DNA from: Alloprevotella tannerae
GTDB lineage: Bacteria > Bacteroidota > Bacteroidia > Bacteroidales > Bacteroidaceae
Direction of reading: 5' to 3'
DNA: 64,000 bases
Assembly: GCA_015259125.1 (NCBI GenBank)
Contig: JABZGR010000006.1
Location: 36,604-100,603, forward strand
Positions 9,392-19,205 of the stretch are shown here, piece after piece. Each line of letters starts with the position of its first letter. Within the stretch, counting starts at the first letter, position 1. The translations under genes and the position numbers were made by a program. The notes beneath the pieces are model-generated. The model had not been told where the DNA came from. It searched no databases and saw only the letters and a list, made by a program, of their open reading frames with translations.

Positions 9392-12300
9392 ATGAAACAC
9401 CTCTATTTAGCAAGTCTTGCATTAGCAACACTGTCCGCTTTACCAGCATCCGGACAGATGAATGCAAGAAAGTTTCCCACCGCCTGGGATAAACCGATGG
9501 TAGCATCTGCCCCACAGATGCCACTTCAGACTCCACAGGCGATCGATGACAAATCGAAGGGTATTACAATGTATGCTGGTCAGTTAGTAAGTCAAAACAA
9601 AAAGCGTGGATGGGTGAAATTCCTTACAGGGAAAGCTTCGGACTATACTACAATAAAGAACTTTACGCCGCCAAATGATCAGGTTCAATCTCACGGTATG
9701 TACTGCTCAGCATATGACGGAAAAGATTGTTATGCCGTTTTTGCTCAGTCTTACACTTATGGCGTAGAGCCGCTGTACTTTGCAAAATTAAATGTAGCTA
9801 CAGGCGATACCACAACCATCTACACCTTTAATAAAACTGAACAAAGCTCTTGGTACAGGGGATATGACATTTACACTTTGGCTAACAACCCTAACACTCA
9901 GGAATTGTATGGTCTTGGCAAAAATTATGAGACGAAGATCATTGATGGAGAAGAACAAGTTGTAAAAGGTTACTCCACAATCTATACTTTCAATAAAACT
10001 ACCGGGGAAATTACAAAAGTTCAAGACTTAGACCTCGTATACTACAACTTCTGCTTCGACTATGATGGCAACTGTTACATGCTTCGTCCGAAAGCAAAGA
10101 GTGCTTCTGACCAAACCGTGGTAGGTACAGAACTCGTTAAGTTCGACTCAGACTTCAATATCGTTTCTGTGGTAGAATGTAAGAGCCAATGGGGAGAGAC
10201 ATATATCCAAAGATACTTTGGTACTATGAGCTTTGACTATACCACTGGCGATCTTTGGTGGATTCCGGTCGGCGATCATGGCGCAACAACGCTTTATAAC
10301 GTAAATGCAACAACCGGTATTTATGAGGGCAAGTCATGGTTTAGCCTTGGCAACTCATTTGTTGGTCTTACCATTCCTTATATGATAGCAGATTCACGTT
10401 TGGCAGCAGCTCAAGTATCTCAGATTGACGTACAGGCTGATGTTAATGGTGCTATGGTAGATACCGTTAAGTGGGTTAACCCGACTAAGGCTTGGAACAA
10501 GAGCGAGCTTACTGAATTCAAAGAAGTATTGGTTTATCGTAAGAAACAAAATGTAGCGACGACCGAACTCACACCGACTTCAACGCTGCTTTCTGCTGAA
10601 AATGCAGATCTTATTGGAACAGTAGAAGCTACGGGCAAGATGGGCCAAGCTATGCAATTCGTAGACACGAACCCCCACGCTGGAATCAACACCTATTATG
10701 TAGTTCCATCACGCGTTACCGGTGAGAAAGGTGTACCTGATAGTATCCGCTGCTTTATGGGTGTAGACGTTCCCGGAGCAGCTCAAGATATCCAACTGAA
10801 GAGAAAAGGCACAGGCCTTGAATTGACCTGGAAGGCTCCGACCAAAGGTTTAAACAATGGTTATATCAAGGAAAACGAGCTGACCTATACATTGACACGT
10901 TTGCCCGACAATGTCGTGGTTGTTAAAGATCTTAATGCAACAACTTACGAGGACAACACGCTTGGTGAGCAGCAAAAATACTCTTACAGAATTCAGGCTA
11001 AGAGCCAAGCCGGTGAAGGTGCCATTGCAGAGTCTGAAGGAATTATGGCCGGAAGTGCGCTCACTACGCCGATCGACTTGAAGTTCAATACGCAAGATGA
11101 TGCAAATCGCTGGTACAGCCCCAACAACCACGCTATCTTCTTCTACTATTGTGGTGGATACGATGAAGACTCGAAGTGTATGATTGGCTATAGCAACTAC
11201 CAAGAGGCTGAAGGCTTCCTCACTTCTCCCCCGCTCAAACTCGAAAAGGGTAAGACATATCGCATTACCACTGACTTCTATGCACATCAAAGAGCTACTC
11301 CATTCGATTTGAAACTTACTATGGGCACAAATAGTGAAGATCTAACGAATGCTACGGTTCTCCGTGAAGAGAAAGATTTCTCTTATCCTGACATGTATAC
11401 TCGCGAGAAACTCGAGGATATGTTTACTGCACCTGAAGATGGTACATATTATTTCGGCATGTCTATTGCTACGCACAACCAATACAATAGCTTCCGTCTC
11501 TATGGTATTAACGTAGATTATGTTGCAGAAAACGACTTGAAGGCTTTCACACTTGATGGTATCCAAGAAGCAGTTGTTGGTTATGACAACAAGTGCACGG
11601 TTAAGGTCCGCAACGTAGGTTCTAAGACGCAGAGCAAATACAGCATCAAAGTATACTGCGATGATGAAGGAACGAAGACGCTTGTTGGCGAAACAACGAA
11701 TGTTCCTGAATTGGCTGCTGGTAAGATGGCAGACGTTCCCGTTACATTCAATCCCACGAAGGATGGCGTATTCAACTTCTTTGCTGTTGTAGCACTCGAT
11801 GGCGACCAAGAGCATAGCAACGATACAACCACTGTTGCACGTATCAGAGTAAGCCCGAAAGGTACCACGCCTTGGACAAATATCGTAAATGGTGACGACA
11901 AAGGCGAAGATACGCACGGACCTTGCACCAACAGCGACACTTACGAAAGAACGCAATCTATCTATTTGGCATCTGAAATCAATGCTGATAAGGATGGCTT
12001 CATCTCTCGTTTGGGTTACCTCTACACTTCAAATAGCAACTTGACAGATAGAACAGAACCATTCAAGGCTAAAATTTATCTTGCTCTGACAGATAAGGAC
12101 CAATTCACGTCAGCTTACTCTCAATGGCTGGCGCCTGAGGATATGACACTTGTATATGATGGCACATTCACACTTGAACCTGGCGTTGACAATATTATGG
12201 CCTTTGACCTTGATACTCCGTTCAAGTATGACAAGACAAAGAACCTTATGGTTGTCTTTGATAAGGAAGGTGCAGTACCATCTAATTTGATGTTCTGTGC

Positions 12301-12679
12301 ATTGTACAAGGTCTTCCACGACACGTCAAACGCCATCTATCGTAAGTTGGAATTTGCTGAGGCATCACCATTCAGTGCGACTAAATCACACGCATACAAC
12401 TCAGTTCCGGTTCTCTATCTCGGATTTGGAATTAATGACAACGTTAACAATGCATTCGTTGCAGGCGAAACATTCTTCTACAATGCTAACAACGGCATGA
12501 TGAACTTTGGTAAGGATGTTAAGGTCGCTAACATATATACAGTTGACGGTAAACTTGTGAAGACGTTCAATAACGTAAGCAATAAGCAAGTAAGACTGGA
12601 TATGCCGACTGGTCTGTATATCGTACGTACAGTAGCAGCAAATGGTAAGGCTACTAGTATGAAACTTAATGTAAAGTAA
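9392..12679 (+). CDS. T9SS-exported multidomain adhesin-like protein, paralogue of the preceding one
   Basis: A 1,095-residue protein with signal peptide MKHLYLASLALATLSALPASG. The order of modules matches the neighbour at 5998: propeller-like region (to about residue 330), two FnIII-like modules (the second with PGAAQDIQLKRKGTGLELTW), an anchor-J-like module (about 565-715, with AEGFLTSPPLKLEKGKTYRI), a CARDB-like module with paired Cys (about 720-825), a further beta domain, and a T9SS C-terminal domain (VANIYTVDGKLVKTF then MPTGLYIVRTV, ending MKLNVK). It should be surface-exposed or secreted. It sits 3 bp ahead of the next T9SS gene, so the two are almost certainly co-transcribed. No consensus promoter is visible in the 280-bp gap before it. 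Confidence 0.85.
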   Translation: MKHLYLASLALATLSALPASGQMNARKFPTAWDKPMVASAPQMPLQTPQAIDDKSKGITMYAGQLVSQNKKRGWVKFLTGKASDYTTIKNFTPPNDQVQSHGMYCSAYDGKDCYAVFAQSYTYGVEPLYFAKLNVATGDTTTIYTFNKTEQSSWYRGYDIYTLANNPNTQELYGLGKNYETKIIDGEEQVVKGYSTIYTFNKTTGEITKVQDLDLVYYNFCFDYDGNCYMLRPKAKSASDQTVVGTELVKFDSDFNIVSVVECKSQWGETYIQRYFGTMSFDYTTGDLWWIPVGDHGATTLYNVNATTGIYEGKSWFSLGNSFVGLTIPYMIADSRLAAAQVSQIDVQADVNGAMVDTVKWVNPTKAWNKSELTEFKEVLVYRKKQNVATTELTPTSTLLSAENADLIGTVEATGKMGQAMQFVDTNPHAGINTYYVVPSRVTGEKGVPDSIRCFMGVDVPGAAQDIQLKRKGTGLELTWKAPTKGLNNGYIKENELTYTLTRLPDNVVVVKDLNATTYEDNTLGEQQKYSYRIQAKSQAGEGAIAESEGIMAGSALTTPIDLKFNTQDDANRWYSPNNHAIFFYYCGGYDEDSKCMIGYSNYQEAEGFLTSPPLKLEKGKTYRITTDFYAHQRATPFDLKLTMGTNSEDLTNATVLREEKDFSYPDMYTREKLEDMFTAPEDGTYYFGMSIATHNQYNSFRLYGINVDYVAENDLKAFTLDGIQEAVVGYDNKCTVKVRNVGSKTQSKYSIKVYCDDEGTKTLVGETTNVPELAAGKMADVPVTFNPTKDGVFNFFAVVALDGDQEHSNDTTTVARIRVSPKGTTPWTNIVNGDDKGEDTHGPCTNSDTYERTQSIYLASEINADKDGFISRLGYLYTSNSNLTDRTEPFKAKIYLALTDKDQFTSAYSQWLAPEDMTLVYDGTFTLEPGVDNIMAFDLDTPFKYDKTKNLMVVFDKEGAVPSNLMFCALYKVFHDTSNAIYRKLEFAEASPFSATKSHAYNSVPVLYLGFGINDNVNNAFVAGETFFYNANNGMMNFGKDVKVANIYTVDGKLVKTFNNVSNKQVRLDMPTGLYIVRTVAANGKATSMKLNVK

Positions 12680-12682
12680 CAT

Positions 12683-14623
12683 ATGAATTCTATCAGAAAA
12701 TTATTTTTTCTGTTATCGCTTACAAGTCTCTCCATGATTGGGGGAGACTTGTTTGCTCAAACAGAGAGCGACAATTTGTTCCGTTTAGCTCCTTTGAACC
12801 CTTCGGAACGCGAAATGGCAGCGCCGGCTTCAGGCAGTGAGAATATGCATATCGGCTACTGCACTATTGAGCCTAGTCGTGGACTCATTGCGCAGATAAC
12901 AGGAGAACACACTTATCACGCTGCGGTCTATTTCCCGGCAGAGCTATTGGACAAGTACGTAGGAAATAAGATCGATTCTATCGAGTTTGCCATAAAGCCT
13001 AAACGTGGGCGTATGGTAGAATACTTCATTTGTACAGACTTGAAGAACCCGAGAGAAAGTACCTTGGCACAAGGTTCATCTACGTCCTACTCGGAAGGTT
13101 GGAATAAGAAGAAGTTTCCCAAATCGCTGACCATCACAAAAGGAATGAATCTCTACATTGGCTATATTCTATACTTAAATGCCGATGAGATGTACGATTG
13201 CCTATTGTTTGATGAGAGTCCTTACTCACTAACGAAAAAGAATTGGTACGGCTATGATGGCAACTGGTTCAGCAACACCGCTGCTATCGGTAAGAACATC
13301 TGTATTCGTGCCGTCATTTCGGGATCAAATGTTCCCAACAATGACATTTCCTTGATTCGCTTAGCTCCCGAGGATGGCGGATATTATATTGAGCAAAATA
13401 AGCCTAAGTCTTACATTGCTTATGTGCAAAATAATGGTACAACCCCGATCACATCTCTTTCACTTTCGGTTACTGCCAAGGGCGTACAAAGCAAAGAAGT
13501 AACGCTCAACGGATACAATATTCCTAATAATGTGCCACAAAAGATCGTACTTGAGGATGTTTCCGTACCGGTTGAGGGTAACTTTGTCGGCACTTTTACG
13601 GTAACGAAAGTCAATGACACGACGGATCCAGATATGAACGACAACGCAGTAAGTCTCAGAGGTTACGCGATGAAGGAAGGAACAGAACCGGTTGAGCGTA
13701 ACGTACTCTTTGAAGAATTTACTTCTGAAGGCTACAAAGAATGTACTGTTGCAGACAGCGTATACACCAAGGCCTTAGCCCAGTGTAACAATGTGATTCG
13801 CGTAAAGCACCACTTAGACTACAAATCGCATCAGGATCAGTTCCGCATTGCAGCAGATAAGGATTACGAAGCGCTCTATGGTGAGTCGAAGACCTTTGTG
13901 CCTGCAATCTGTATCGACCGCCTTGCAATCAGCGGACTTGAAGATCCGGGACCGGCATACTTCATAGCCAACGACACGGTTGTTTCTAATCTGATAGGTA
14001 TCGCTAAGTCCGAATACTCTTTCATTACGTTGGCTGCCGCTCCCGAACTTAGTGCGGATGGCAAACAGATCAATGTTAAGGTTACAGGTCATGCCGGCAC
14101 TAATGAGATGCCTTTGCAAACTGACTTGCGTCTGACTACTTGGCTTGTAGAAGACAGTATTAAGAGCACACAACAAGCCGGAAAAGCAAGCTTCACGCAG
14201 AATGGCGTCTTGCGGGCTGTACTCAGCGGCAGCGCGTGGGGTGATAACTTAGATATCTCTAACTACGACTTTGAGAAAAACTACACGGTAGACGTAGACC
14301 CCAAATGGAATGTAGCCAATATGCGTGTTGTTTCGTTTGTTAGCAATTATGAGGCAAACGTTTTGAAGCGCGGCCTCTACAATTCGACACAAGCTGCAGT
14401 AGCAGGCACTTCCGGCATCAATTCACAAGCAAATTCAGCCGACAACAAAACGATCAGCGTTGTGAATGGCAGCGTAATTCTGCCACAAGGCTATCATCTT
14501 GTTGGTATCTATGATATGGCAGGACGCCGCATCAGCACCAATCAACTGGGGCATGGTCTCTATATCGTAAATGCGACAGATGGTCAAAATATGATTACAC
14601 AAAAAGTTAGTATCAAACACTAA
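12683..14623 (+). CDS. T9SS-exported Omp28/thioredoxin-fold protein with YxxC in place of CxxC
   Basis: A 646-residue protein. The signal peptide runs MNSIRKLFFLLSLTSL and ends GGDLFAQ. An N-terminal beta domain (about 45-215) is paralogous to that of the next gene. A CARDB-like module (about 220-330) follows, then an Omp28-like thioredoxin-fold region starting RNVLFEEFTSEGYKEC. Aligned on the neighbour's EEGTGTWCGWC, the first redox cysteine is Tyr351 and only Cys354 remains. The C-terminus is a T9SS sorting domain (LVGIYDMAGRRIS then LGHGLYIVNA). Without the attacking cysteine, a disulfide oxidoreductase role is unlikely; a binding, chaperone or structural role is possible. It starts 3 bp after the previous stop and ends 11 bp before the next start. 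Confidence 0.8.
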   Translation: MNSIRKLFFLLSLTSLSMIGGDLFAQTESDNLFRLAPLNPSEREMAAPASGSENMHIGYCTIEPSRGLIAQITGEHTYHAAVYFPAELLDKYVGNKIDSIEFAIKPKRGRMVEYFICTDLKNPRESTLAQGSSTSYSEGWNKKKFPKSLTITKGMNLYIGYILYLNADEMYDCLLFDESPYSLTKKNWYGYDGNWFSNTAAIGKNICIRAVISGSNVPNNDISLIRLAPEDGGYYIEQNKPKSYIAYVQNNGTTPITSLSLSVTAKGVQSKEVTLNGYNIPNNVPQKIVLEDVSVPVEGNFVGTFTVTKVNDTTDPDMNDNAVSLRGYAMKEGTEPVERNVLFEEFTSEGYKECTVADSVYTKALAQCNNVIRVKHHLDYKSHQDQFRIAADKDYEALYGESKTFVPAICIDRLAISGLEDPGPAYFIANDTVVSNLIGIAKSEYSFITLAAAPELSADGKQINVKVTGHAGTNEMPLQTDLRLTTWLVEDSIKSTQQAGKASFTQNGVLRAVLSGSAWGDNLDISNYDFEKNYTVDVDPKWNVANMRVVSFVSNYEANVLKRGLYNSTQAAVAGTSGINSQANSADNKTISVVNGSVILPQGYHLVGIYDMAGRRISTNQLGHGLYIVNATDGQNMITQKVSIKH

Positions 14624-14634
14624 TAACAATCATC

Positions 14635-16419
14635 ATGAAGAAAACAATATTATTCATCGCGTTGTTGCTCGGCCTCATTTCCTTTGAGGCAAGAGCAGCC
14701 TCAACGTATTGTTTCTGGGGATATTCCGGTGGGAAAGTAACCGGCGAGTTTGGCTCTAAGAAGAGTGCTAAAGGCGCCATATACATCCCTGCTGATATTG
14801 CTAAGCTCTACGAGGGAAAGACGATCTCAGAGGTCAAGGTCGGACTGGCTGCAATGGCCAAGAACGTAAAGGTCTTTATCACGAAAGACTTAAACGGCGA
14901 GAATGCCGTAACAAAGACGGCCGGAATACTCTACAACGGTTGGAACGAAGTGAAACTTAGTTCCACCTATACGATTGATGGAGAACCCTTCTACATCGGT
15001 TATAGCTATGAGGGCGACAACCTATCAATGGGGCGTTCAGATATGTATTCTGAAAATGGCTGTTGGGCAGACCTCGGCGACGGCTGGAAGAACTATGCGG
15101 CAGACAAAGCGTACAAGGCTCTAGCACTGACAATACAGGCAAAAATCGCTGGCGAGAATATGCCTAAAGACTTGTGGCTCTATAGCAGTCGCGACGCCAT
15201 TGTAAAAAAGAACGCACCCTGCGAGTTCGGATTTGGTGTGATCAATATGAGTCCGCGTATTGCAAGAACCTTATTGGTGGGCTATACCGTTGATGGTGGC
15301 GCAGAGCAAACGGAAGAGTTCAAAACGACTATGGGTTCTGGCGCTGAGAAAGAATTCGCAATTAAATATCCGGGATTCAGCGAGAATGGTATTCATTCTG
15401 TGAAGCTCAGACTCATCAGTGTTGATGGAGAAAACGATGCATTTGCCGGAAATGATACAACCAGCACTAACATAAAAGTAATGGATGCTGTCCCTCAACA
15501 GCGTTTTGTCGTAGAGGAAGGCACGGGAACTTGGTGTGGATGGTGTCCTTTAGGCATCGTCGGCTTGAATGGAATGGCCAAGAAATATCCTGAAACGTTC
15601 ATTGGTATAGCTGTTCATAAACAAGATAAGTTGGAGACCAGTTCATACTCAAAACTTTCATTCTCAGGTTATCCATCTTGCTATATCAATCGTGATCTCA
15701 GCATCGTTGCTAAGCCGGAATTCGCATCATTAGAGGCTTCGCACAATAAAGCGATCAAAAAGTCTCCCCGCGTAGGTATGGAGATCAAAGCAAACTTTGT
15801 TGGCAATAGCAAGAACAAGATCAAAGCTGTCGCATCTGCAAGCTTCTTCGCCGCTCAAACCAGTGTTGACTATAAGATTTCATTCGTTCTTGTAGAGAAT
15901 GGTATCGAGGGCTACTACCAAGCTAACAACTTCAGTGGTGGTGGACAAGGCAAAATGGGTGGCTTCGAAGATCTGCCAGGCTATGCCTCTATCAAGATGG
16001 ATCACGTAGCGCGTATGAACTACAGTTTCGATGGCATAAAGGGAAGTATTCCTACTACCGTAGAGGCAGATCAGATCGTAGAATATCCGGCTGAATTGGA
16101 AGTTCCTGGTAACATACAGCATGCTGACAGTCTGCACCTCATTGCCCTCCTTATCAACAGCAAGGGACAAATTGAAAATGCAGCTTCAACACACGTAAAG
16201 GTTGATCCGGCCCTTTCTATTTCTGAAGATGTCGCTCTCCTTGCTCCTGAATTTACCTTCTCCAATGGGCATCTCAACATTGAAGGCTTCGAAGGTAAGG
16301 TACGCATTTATGATGCCAACGGCAGGGAAATACCTAACCACGACATCCAAAGCGGCTTCTATATCATCAAGTACACGAGTGGTAATAAGACAATCGTCAA
16401 AAAGATCCTATTGAAATAA
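14635..16419 (+). CDS. T9SS-exported Omp28/thioredoxin-fold protein with intact CGWC
   Basis: A 594-residue protein with signal peptide MKKTILFIALLLGLISFEARA. The N-terminal beta domain (about 25-175) resembles that of the upstream gene. A CARDB-like linker leads to a thioredoxin-like region beginning VVEEGTGTWCGWCPLGIVGL, with Cys301 and Cys304 forming a CxxC. A conserved SGYPS segment lies about 55 residues later, where thioredoxin folds carry the cis-proline. The C-terminal T9SS domain reads GKVRIYDANGREI then SGFYIIKYTSG, ending KKILLK. It probably acts as a disulfide oxidoreductase or redox-active binding protein at the cell surface or outside; the substrate is unknown. It is the last gene of the tight 9392-16419 run. 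Confidence 0.8.
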   Translation: MKKTILFIALLLGLISFEARAASTYCFWGYSGGKVTGEFGSKKSAKGAIYIPADIAKLYEGKTISEVKVGLAAMAKNVKVFITKDLNGENAVTKTAGILYNGWNEVKLSSTYTIDGEPFYIGYSYEGDNLSMGRSDMYSENGCWADLGDGWKNYAADKAYKALALTIQAKIAGENMPKDLWLYSSRDAIVKKNAPCEFGFGVINMSPRIARTLLVGYTVDGGAEQTEEFKTTMGSGAEKEFAIKYPGFSENGIHSVKLRLISVDGENDAFAGNDTTSTNIKVMDAVPQQRFVVEEGTGTWCGWCPLGIVGLNGMAKKYPETFIGIAVHKQDKLETSSYSKLSFSGYPSCYINRDLSIVAKPEFASLEASHNKAIKKSPRVGMEIKANFVGNSKNKIKAVASASFFAAQTSVDYKISFVLVENGIEGYYQANNFSGGGQGKMGGFEDLPGYASIKMDHVARMNYSFDGIKGSIPTTVEADQIVEYPAELEVPGNIQHADSLHLIALLINSKGQIENAASTHVKVDPALSISEDVALLAPEFTFSNGHLNIEGFEGKVRIYDANGREIPNHDIQSGFYIIKYTSGNKTIVKKILLK

Positions 16420-16491
16420 GATCCAACTTCTATTCGGCAATAACCGATAGAATGTTCGCTTATGCTTTAACGAATAAGGGTGTATCAGTTT

Positions 16492-16710
16492 TGAAGTGCC
16501 CCCCGCAAAGTTGGACGTTAAATTAGACGTTAATTATTAAATTCTCTATAGTATTGAGCTCGGTATTGTGCCGGGCTCATTCCTTTTAATCTTAGTTTGA
16601 TTCTTTTCTTATTGTACCACAGTATATATTTTCTAAGCTCCGTTTCAAAGCTATCAACAGAGTCAAAGTCGTTCACGTATAGGAGTTCGTTTTTCATCAA
16701 TCCAAAGAAG
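16492..16710 (-). mobile_element. IS3-family (IS150-type) remnant: terminal repeat and 3' end of orfB
   Basis: The end TGAAGTGCCCCCCGCAAAG at 16492-16510 resembles IS3-family termini. On the minus strand from about 16710 down to the TAA at 16530-16532, the translation reads FFGLMKNELLY, then RKYILWYNKKRIKLRLKG, then MSPAQYRAQYYREFNN. This is the classic C-terminus of IS3-family orfB, including the region after the catalytic Glu. The rest of the element is missing. A stop codon precedes FFGLM, so this is a truncated, inactive scar. Confidence 0.8.
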
Positions 16711-16930
16711 TTCTACATCATATTTAAAGATATAGGCTTACAATTTAATACATATAAACGATTTCTCTCAAGCGATGGGCGGCTAACGATATATCTACTT
16801 CTTTTGCCGGAAAAGCCATACGTTATGAAGAAAGTCTGAACTAACATGTCAGCTCGGTCCAAGGATAAAAACTAGCGAAGAAACCTGTAAGCAAAAAGGA
16901 CAATAAAACAGACTTTAACATCGGCTTGTA
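16711..16930. other. Gap between IS3 remnant and peptide-gene promoter
   Basis: No intact gene is seen. Open stretches exist on both strands but have no recognisable motifs and no start signals. Confidence 0.35.
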
Positions 16931-16960
16931 TTGTCTTTTCTACAAAAACAGTTAATTTTG
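16931..16960 (+). promoter_or_regulatory. Promoter of the second peptide/fimbrillin-like operon
   Basis: TTG at 16931-16933, a 19-nt spacer, then TAATTTTG at 16953-16960 match the Bacteroidales consensus. The predicted leader before the ATG at 17028 is about 60 nt. Confidence 0.65.
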
Positions 16961-17027
16961 CGCCACTTTTACATTACATAGATGTATATGACACAAAACA
17001 AATTAAGACTACAAAATAAAGAGTAAG

Positions 17028-17222
17028 ATGAAAAAGACGTATATCAAGCCAAGTAGCGTATGCGTAGCTGTAACTACTGCTATATTAGCAGGGAGTATTG
17101 GTGCCTCTAACGAGGACCACGAGAAGAAGCCGGAGATAACATTTGGGGCTCCACCAACGACAAAGACTAATTCGTTTCATAATTTTCCCGATATGGCCCC
17201 TATCGAGGAGGAAGAGGACTAA
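17028..17222 (+). CDS. Small acidic-tailed peptide upstream of fimbrillin-like gene
   Basis: A 64-residue protein: MKKTYIKPSSVCVAVTTAI, then a short hydrophobic stretch ending LAGSIGAS, then a charged and proline-rich tail ending PIEEEED. It shares the M-[KR]-K-x(1,2)-Y-x(2)-P start, short hydrophobic middle and acidic C-terminus with the 50-residue protein at 4562-4714. It has its own consensus promoter and lies 28 bp ahead of a lipoprotein gene, so the two are probably one operon. Function is unknown. Candidates are a secreted peptide, a signal, or a partner of the fimbrillin-like protein. Confidence 0.7.
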   Translation: MKKTYIKPSSVCVAVTTAILAGSIGASNEDHEKKPEITFGAPPTTKTNSFHNFPDMAPIEEEED

Positions 17223-17250
17223 CGAAAAGGGAAGAAAAACAGAAGTAGAT

Positions 17251-18951
17251 ATGACATACAAGAAATTTTACAGCCTGCTTATTGGAGTTCTTGCTGTGAG
17301 CTTAGCATCGTGCACCAACGATCTAAGCGAGAATAATGAGCTAACACAACCAAACAAGAAAGCCAAACGCACATTGAGTCTGTCTTTTGGAGACAATGTT
17401 GAGCGTCGCTCCCAAGTGAGCATCACAGACGGCAATCAATGGAAAGATGGCGACATCTTCCTTGCTTGCAACATTACAAACTACGACGGCGTAGAGGCTT
17501 TTAGGGCGTTTGGTGGTGGTAAGACGTCCGAACTGAAGGGAGAGATCGCTTGTGATGATAACGACTTCATAGGGGTCTTTTATCCTTTTAAGCTTAGCTA
17601 TGGTCAAGATCAGAAGACCGTGCATATTAGTATGCAGCGGAGTTCTGCATCAGAGAGAGGACAAGTCATAGAGAAAGATCAAGATGGCACGATTGAAACC
17701 CTTCGGTTTTTCGATTACAGCTACGGGAAAACTAAAGTTAAAGCCTCAGCTGATGGCAAGAGTGCCTCAGGCAATGTGCAGATGCACAAGCTCTATACCA
17801 TTTTGCGCCTGAAGTTTAGACACAAGAATGCGGATCTCAAGAAGATCAAGCAGTTGAGACTCGAAGATGTGGTTGAAGAGGCAAAGTTTGATGCCATTAA
17901 AGGCGAATTCAAAGAGCGCACGATGGGCGCTATTACCATCAAGACAGATACGCTAGCCGACTCTTTTTTTGTAGCTATACTCCCGGATACGGCATTCAGA
18001 GCCAAGTTTATAGCCACGACGACTGACAACAAGACCTACACTTACATCTTGGAGAAAGGAATAAACATTGAGGCAGCAGCGTATCAACCCATCAAAATCA
18101 ATTTAGAAGAAGAAAATCCCTACGTTCCAATAGATAACATTAATTGGGGCAAATTTAATCTGCAATATACGCCCGGCGTTCACCAAGAGGGCTGGAAAGA
18201 AGGTTATCACCTCGCCGAGCAACCTTGGATTTACCTCTACACCGCCCGATGCTCCTTCCCGCTCCAGGAAGATGATCTGCGCATTAACTTGCCCAATGGC
18301 GATAGAAACGCTACCGCATTTGACCACTTCCGCTGGGGCGATATTAAGAATGCCCACAATTATAATGATGAAATGGCAGAGAATTTTTGGCATGCCAAGG
18401 GAGAGATAAAAGGCAAAATAGAACCTGATAGTATTTTTGGCGACATTGCAACCTATGCTTCAAAGGGAAAATGGGCTATACCTGCGGCTTCTGATTATAG
18501 CAGCCTGATGAAAGCCACTGGTGAATACATTGCTTACTACGAAGATAATAGCCATAATATTATCTATGGTGCATTCTTTGATCCTTCAGTAGAAAAAGAA
18601 AAGAAAGGCTTCATTTTGGATAAAAATGGCAACAAAATTAGAAAATCTAACTTTATCCCCACACCGGTTGGTATCGGTTTTGACAAGATGCGAAAGCTTA
18701 CAAGATCTGATTTCAATAAAGGTATCTTCTTCCCGATGGCAGGTACATACGAATATACCGGGCAGTTTGATAAGATGGGCAACCAGGGTTCTTATTGGAC
18801 TTCAACAGGTAATACTAGTAATGACAAACAGGCTGCAGCATTTACAGTCTATATCCATACAAATGGTGAGGCCTATCCCGGATATCTCAAAAGTGCTATA
18901 ACTCCCAAAAGAAATATGTATAGCATTCGGCCGGTTTATATAGGCAAATAA
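17251..18951 (+). CDS. Fimbrillin-like lipoprotein with C-terminal FISUMP-like domain
   Basis: A 566-residue protein. Start chosen at MTYKKFYSLLIGVLAVSLASC, a type II signal peptide (lipobox LASC); the open frame extends 36 codons farther up but that part overlaps the peptide gene and is not signal-like. Residues about 45-290 look like a fimbrillin N-domain (TLSLSFG, DGDIFLA, AVTLRLKF-type strands such as LYTILRLKFRH). The C-terminal 200 residues resemble the FISUMP/major-paralogous fold: GKWAIPAASDYSSLM, then FFPMAGTYEYTGQF, GSYWTSTG and the closing MYSIRPVYIGK. It is probably an outer-surface adhesin or fimbrial component. It is followed at 19035 by a strong terminator. Confidence 0.75.
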   Translation: MTYKKFYSLLIGVLAVSLASCTNDLSENNELTQPNKKAKRTLSLSFGDNVERRSQVSITDGNQWKDGDIFLACNITNYDGVEAFRAFGGGKTSELKGEIACDDNDFIGVFYPFKLSYGQDQKTVHISMQRSSASERGQVIEKDQDGTIETLRFFDYSYGKTKVKASADGKSASGNVQMHKLYTILRLKFRHKNADLKKIKQLRLEDVVEEAKFDAIKGEFKERTMGAITIKTDTLADSFFVAILPDTAFRAKFIATTTDNKTYTYILEKGINIEAAAYQPIKINLEEENPYVPIDNINWGKFNLQYTPGVHQEGWKEGYHLAEQPWIYLYTARCSFPLQEDDLRINLPNGDRNATAFDHFRWGDIKNAHNYNDEMAENFWHAKGEIKGKIEPDSIFGDIATYASKGKWAIPAASDYSSLMKATGEYIAYYEDNSHNIIYGAFFDPSVEKEKKGFILDKNGNKIRKSNFIPTPVGIGFDKMRKLTRSDFNKGIFFPMAGTYEYTGQFDKMGNQGSYWTSTGNTSNDKQAAAFTVYIHTNGEAYPGYLKSAITPKRNMYSIRPVYIGK

Positions 18952-19034
18952 AGTAATATACAACGGGAAGTAAGTAGGATATCTAGGCTTAGTGCCTCAC
19001 ACTTCTCTTTTAGCTTCTCGTAATATGAGAATCA

Positions 19035-19077
19035 AGAGAGGTGCACAATGATTCATTTGTGCACCTCTCTTTTTGTT
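19035..19077 (+). terminator. Strong terminator after fimbrillin-like operon
   Basis: A perfect 14-bp stem (19035-19048 with 19057-19070) is followed by TTTTGTTTA. It closes the 17028-18951 operon. Confidence 0.85.
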
Positions 19078-19205
19078 TATTCCTTGCTAAAGCTTCTCGA
19101 AAGAAAGCACAACACTTTTTCTTCATAGAGAGCGGGCAATATCAGAAGTGCAGCGATGCAGCTATATGACTGCCCCTATTTCCTGCTTGATATTGATGAA
19201 AAAAG

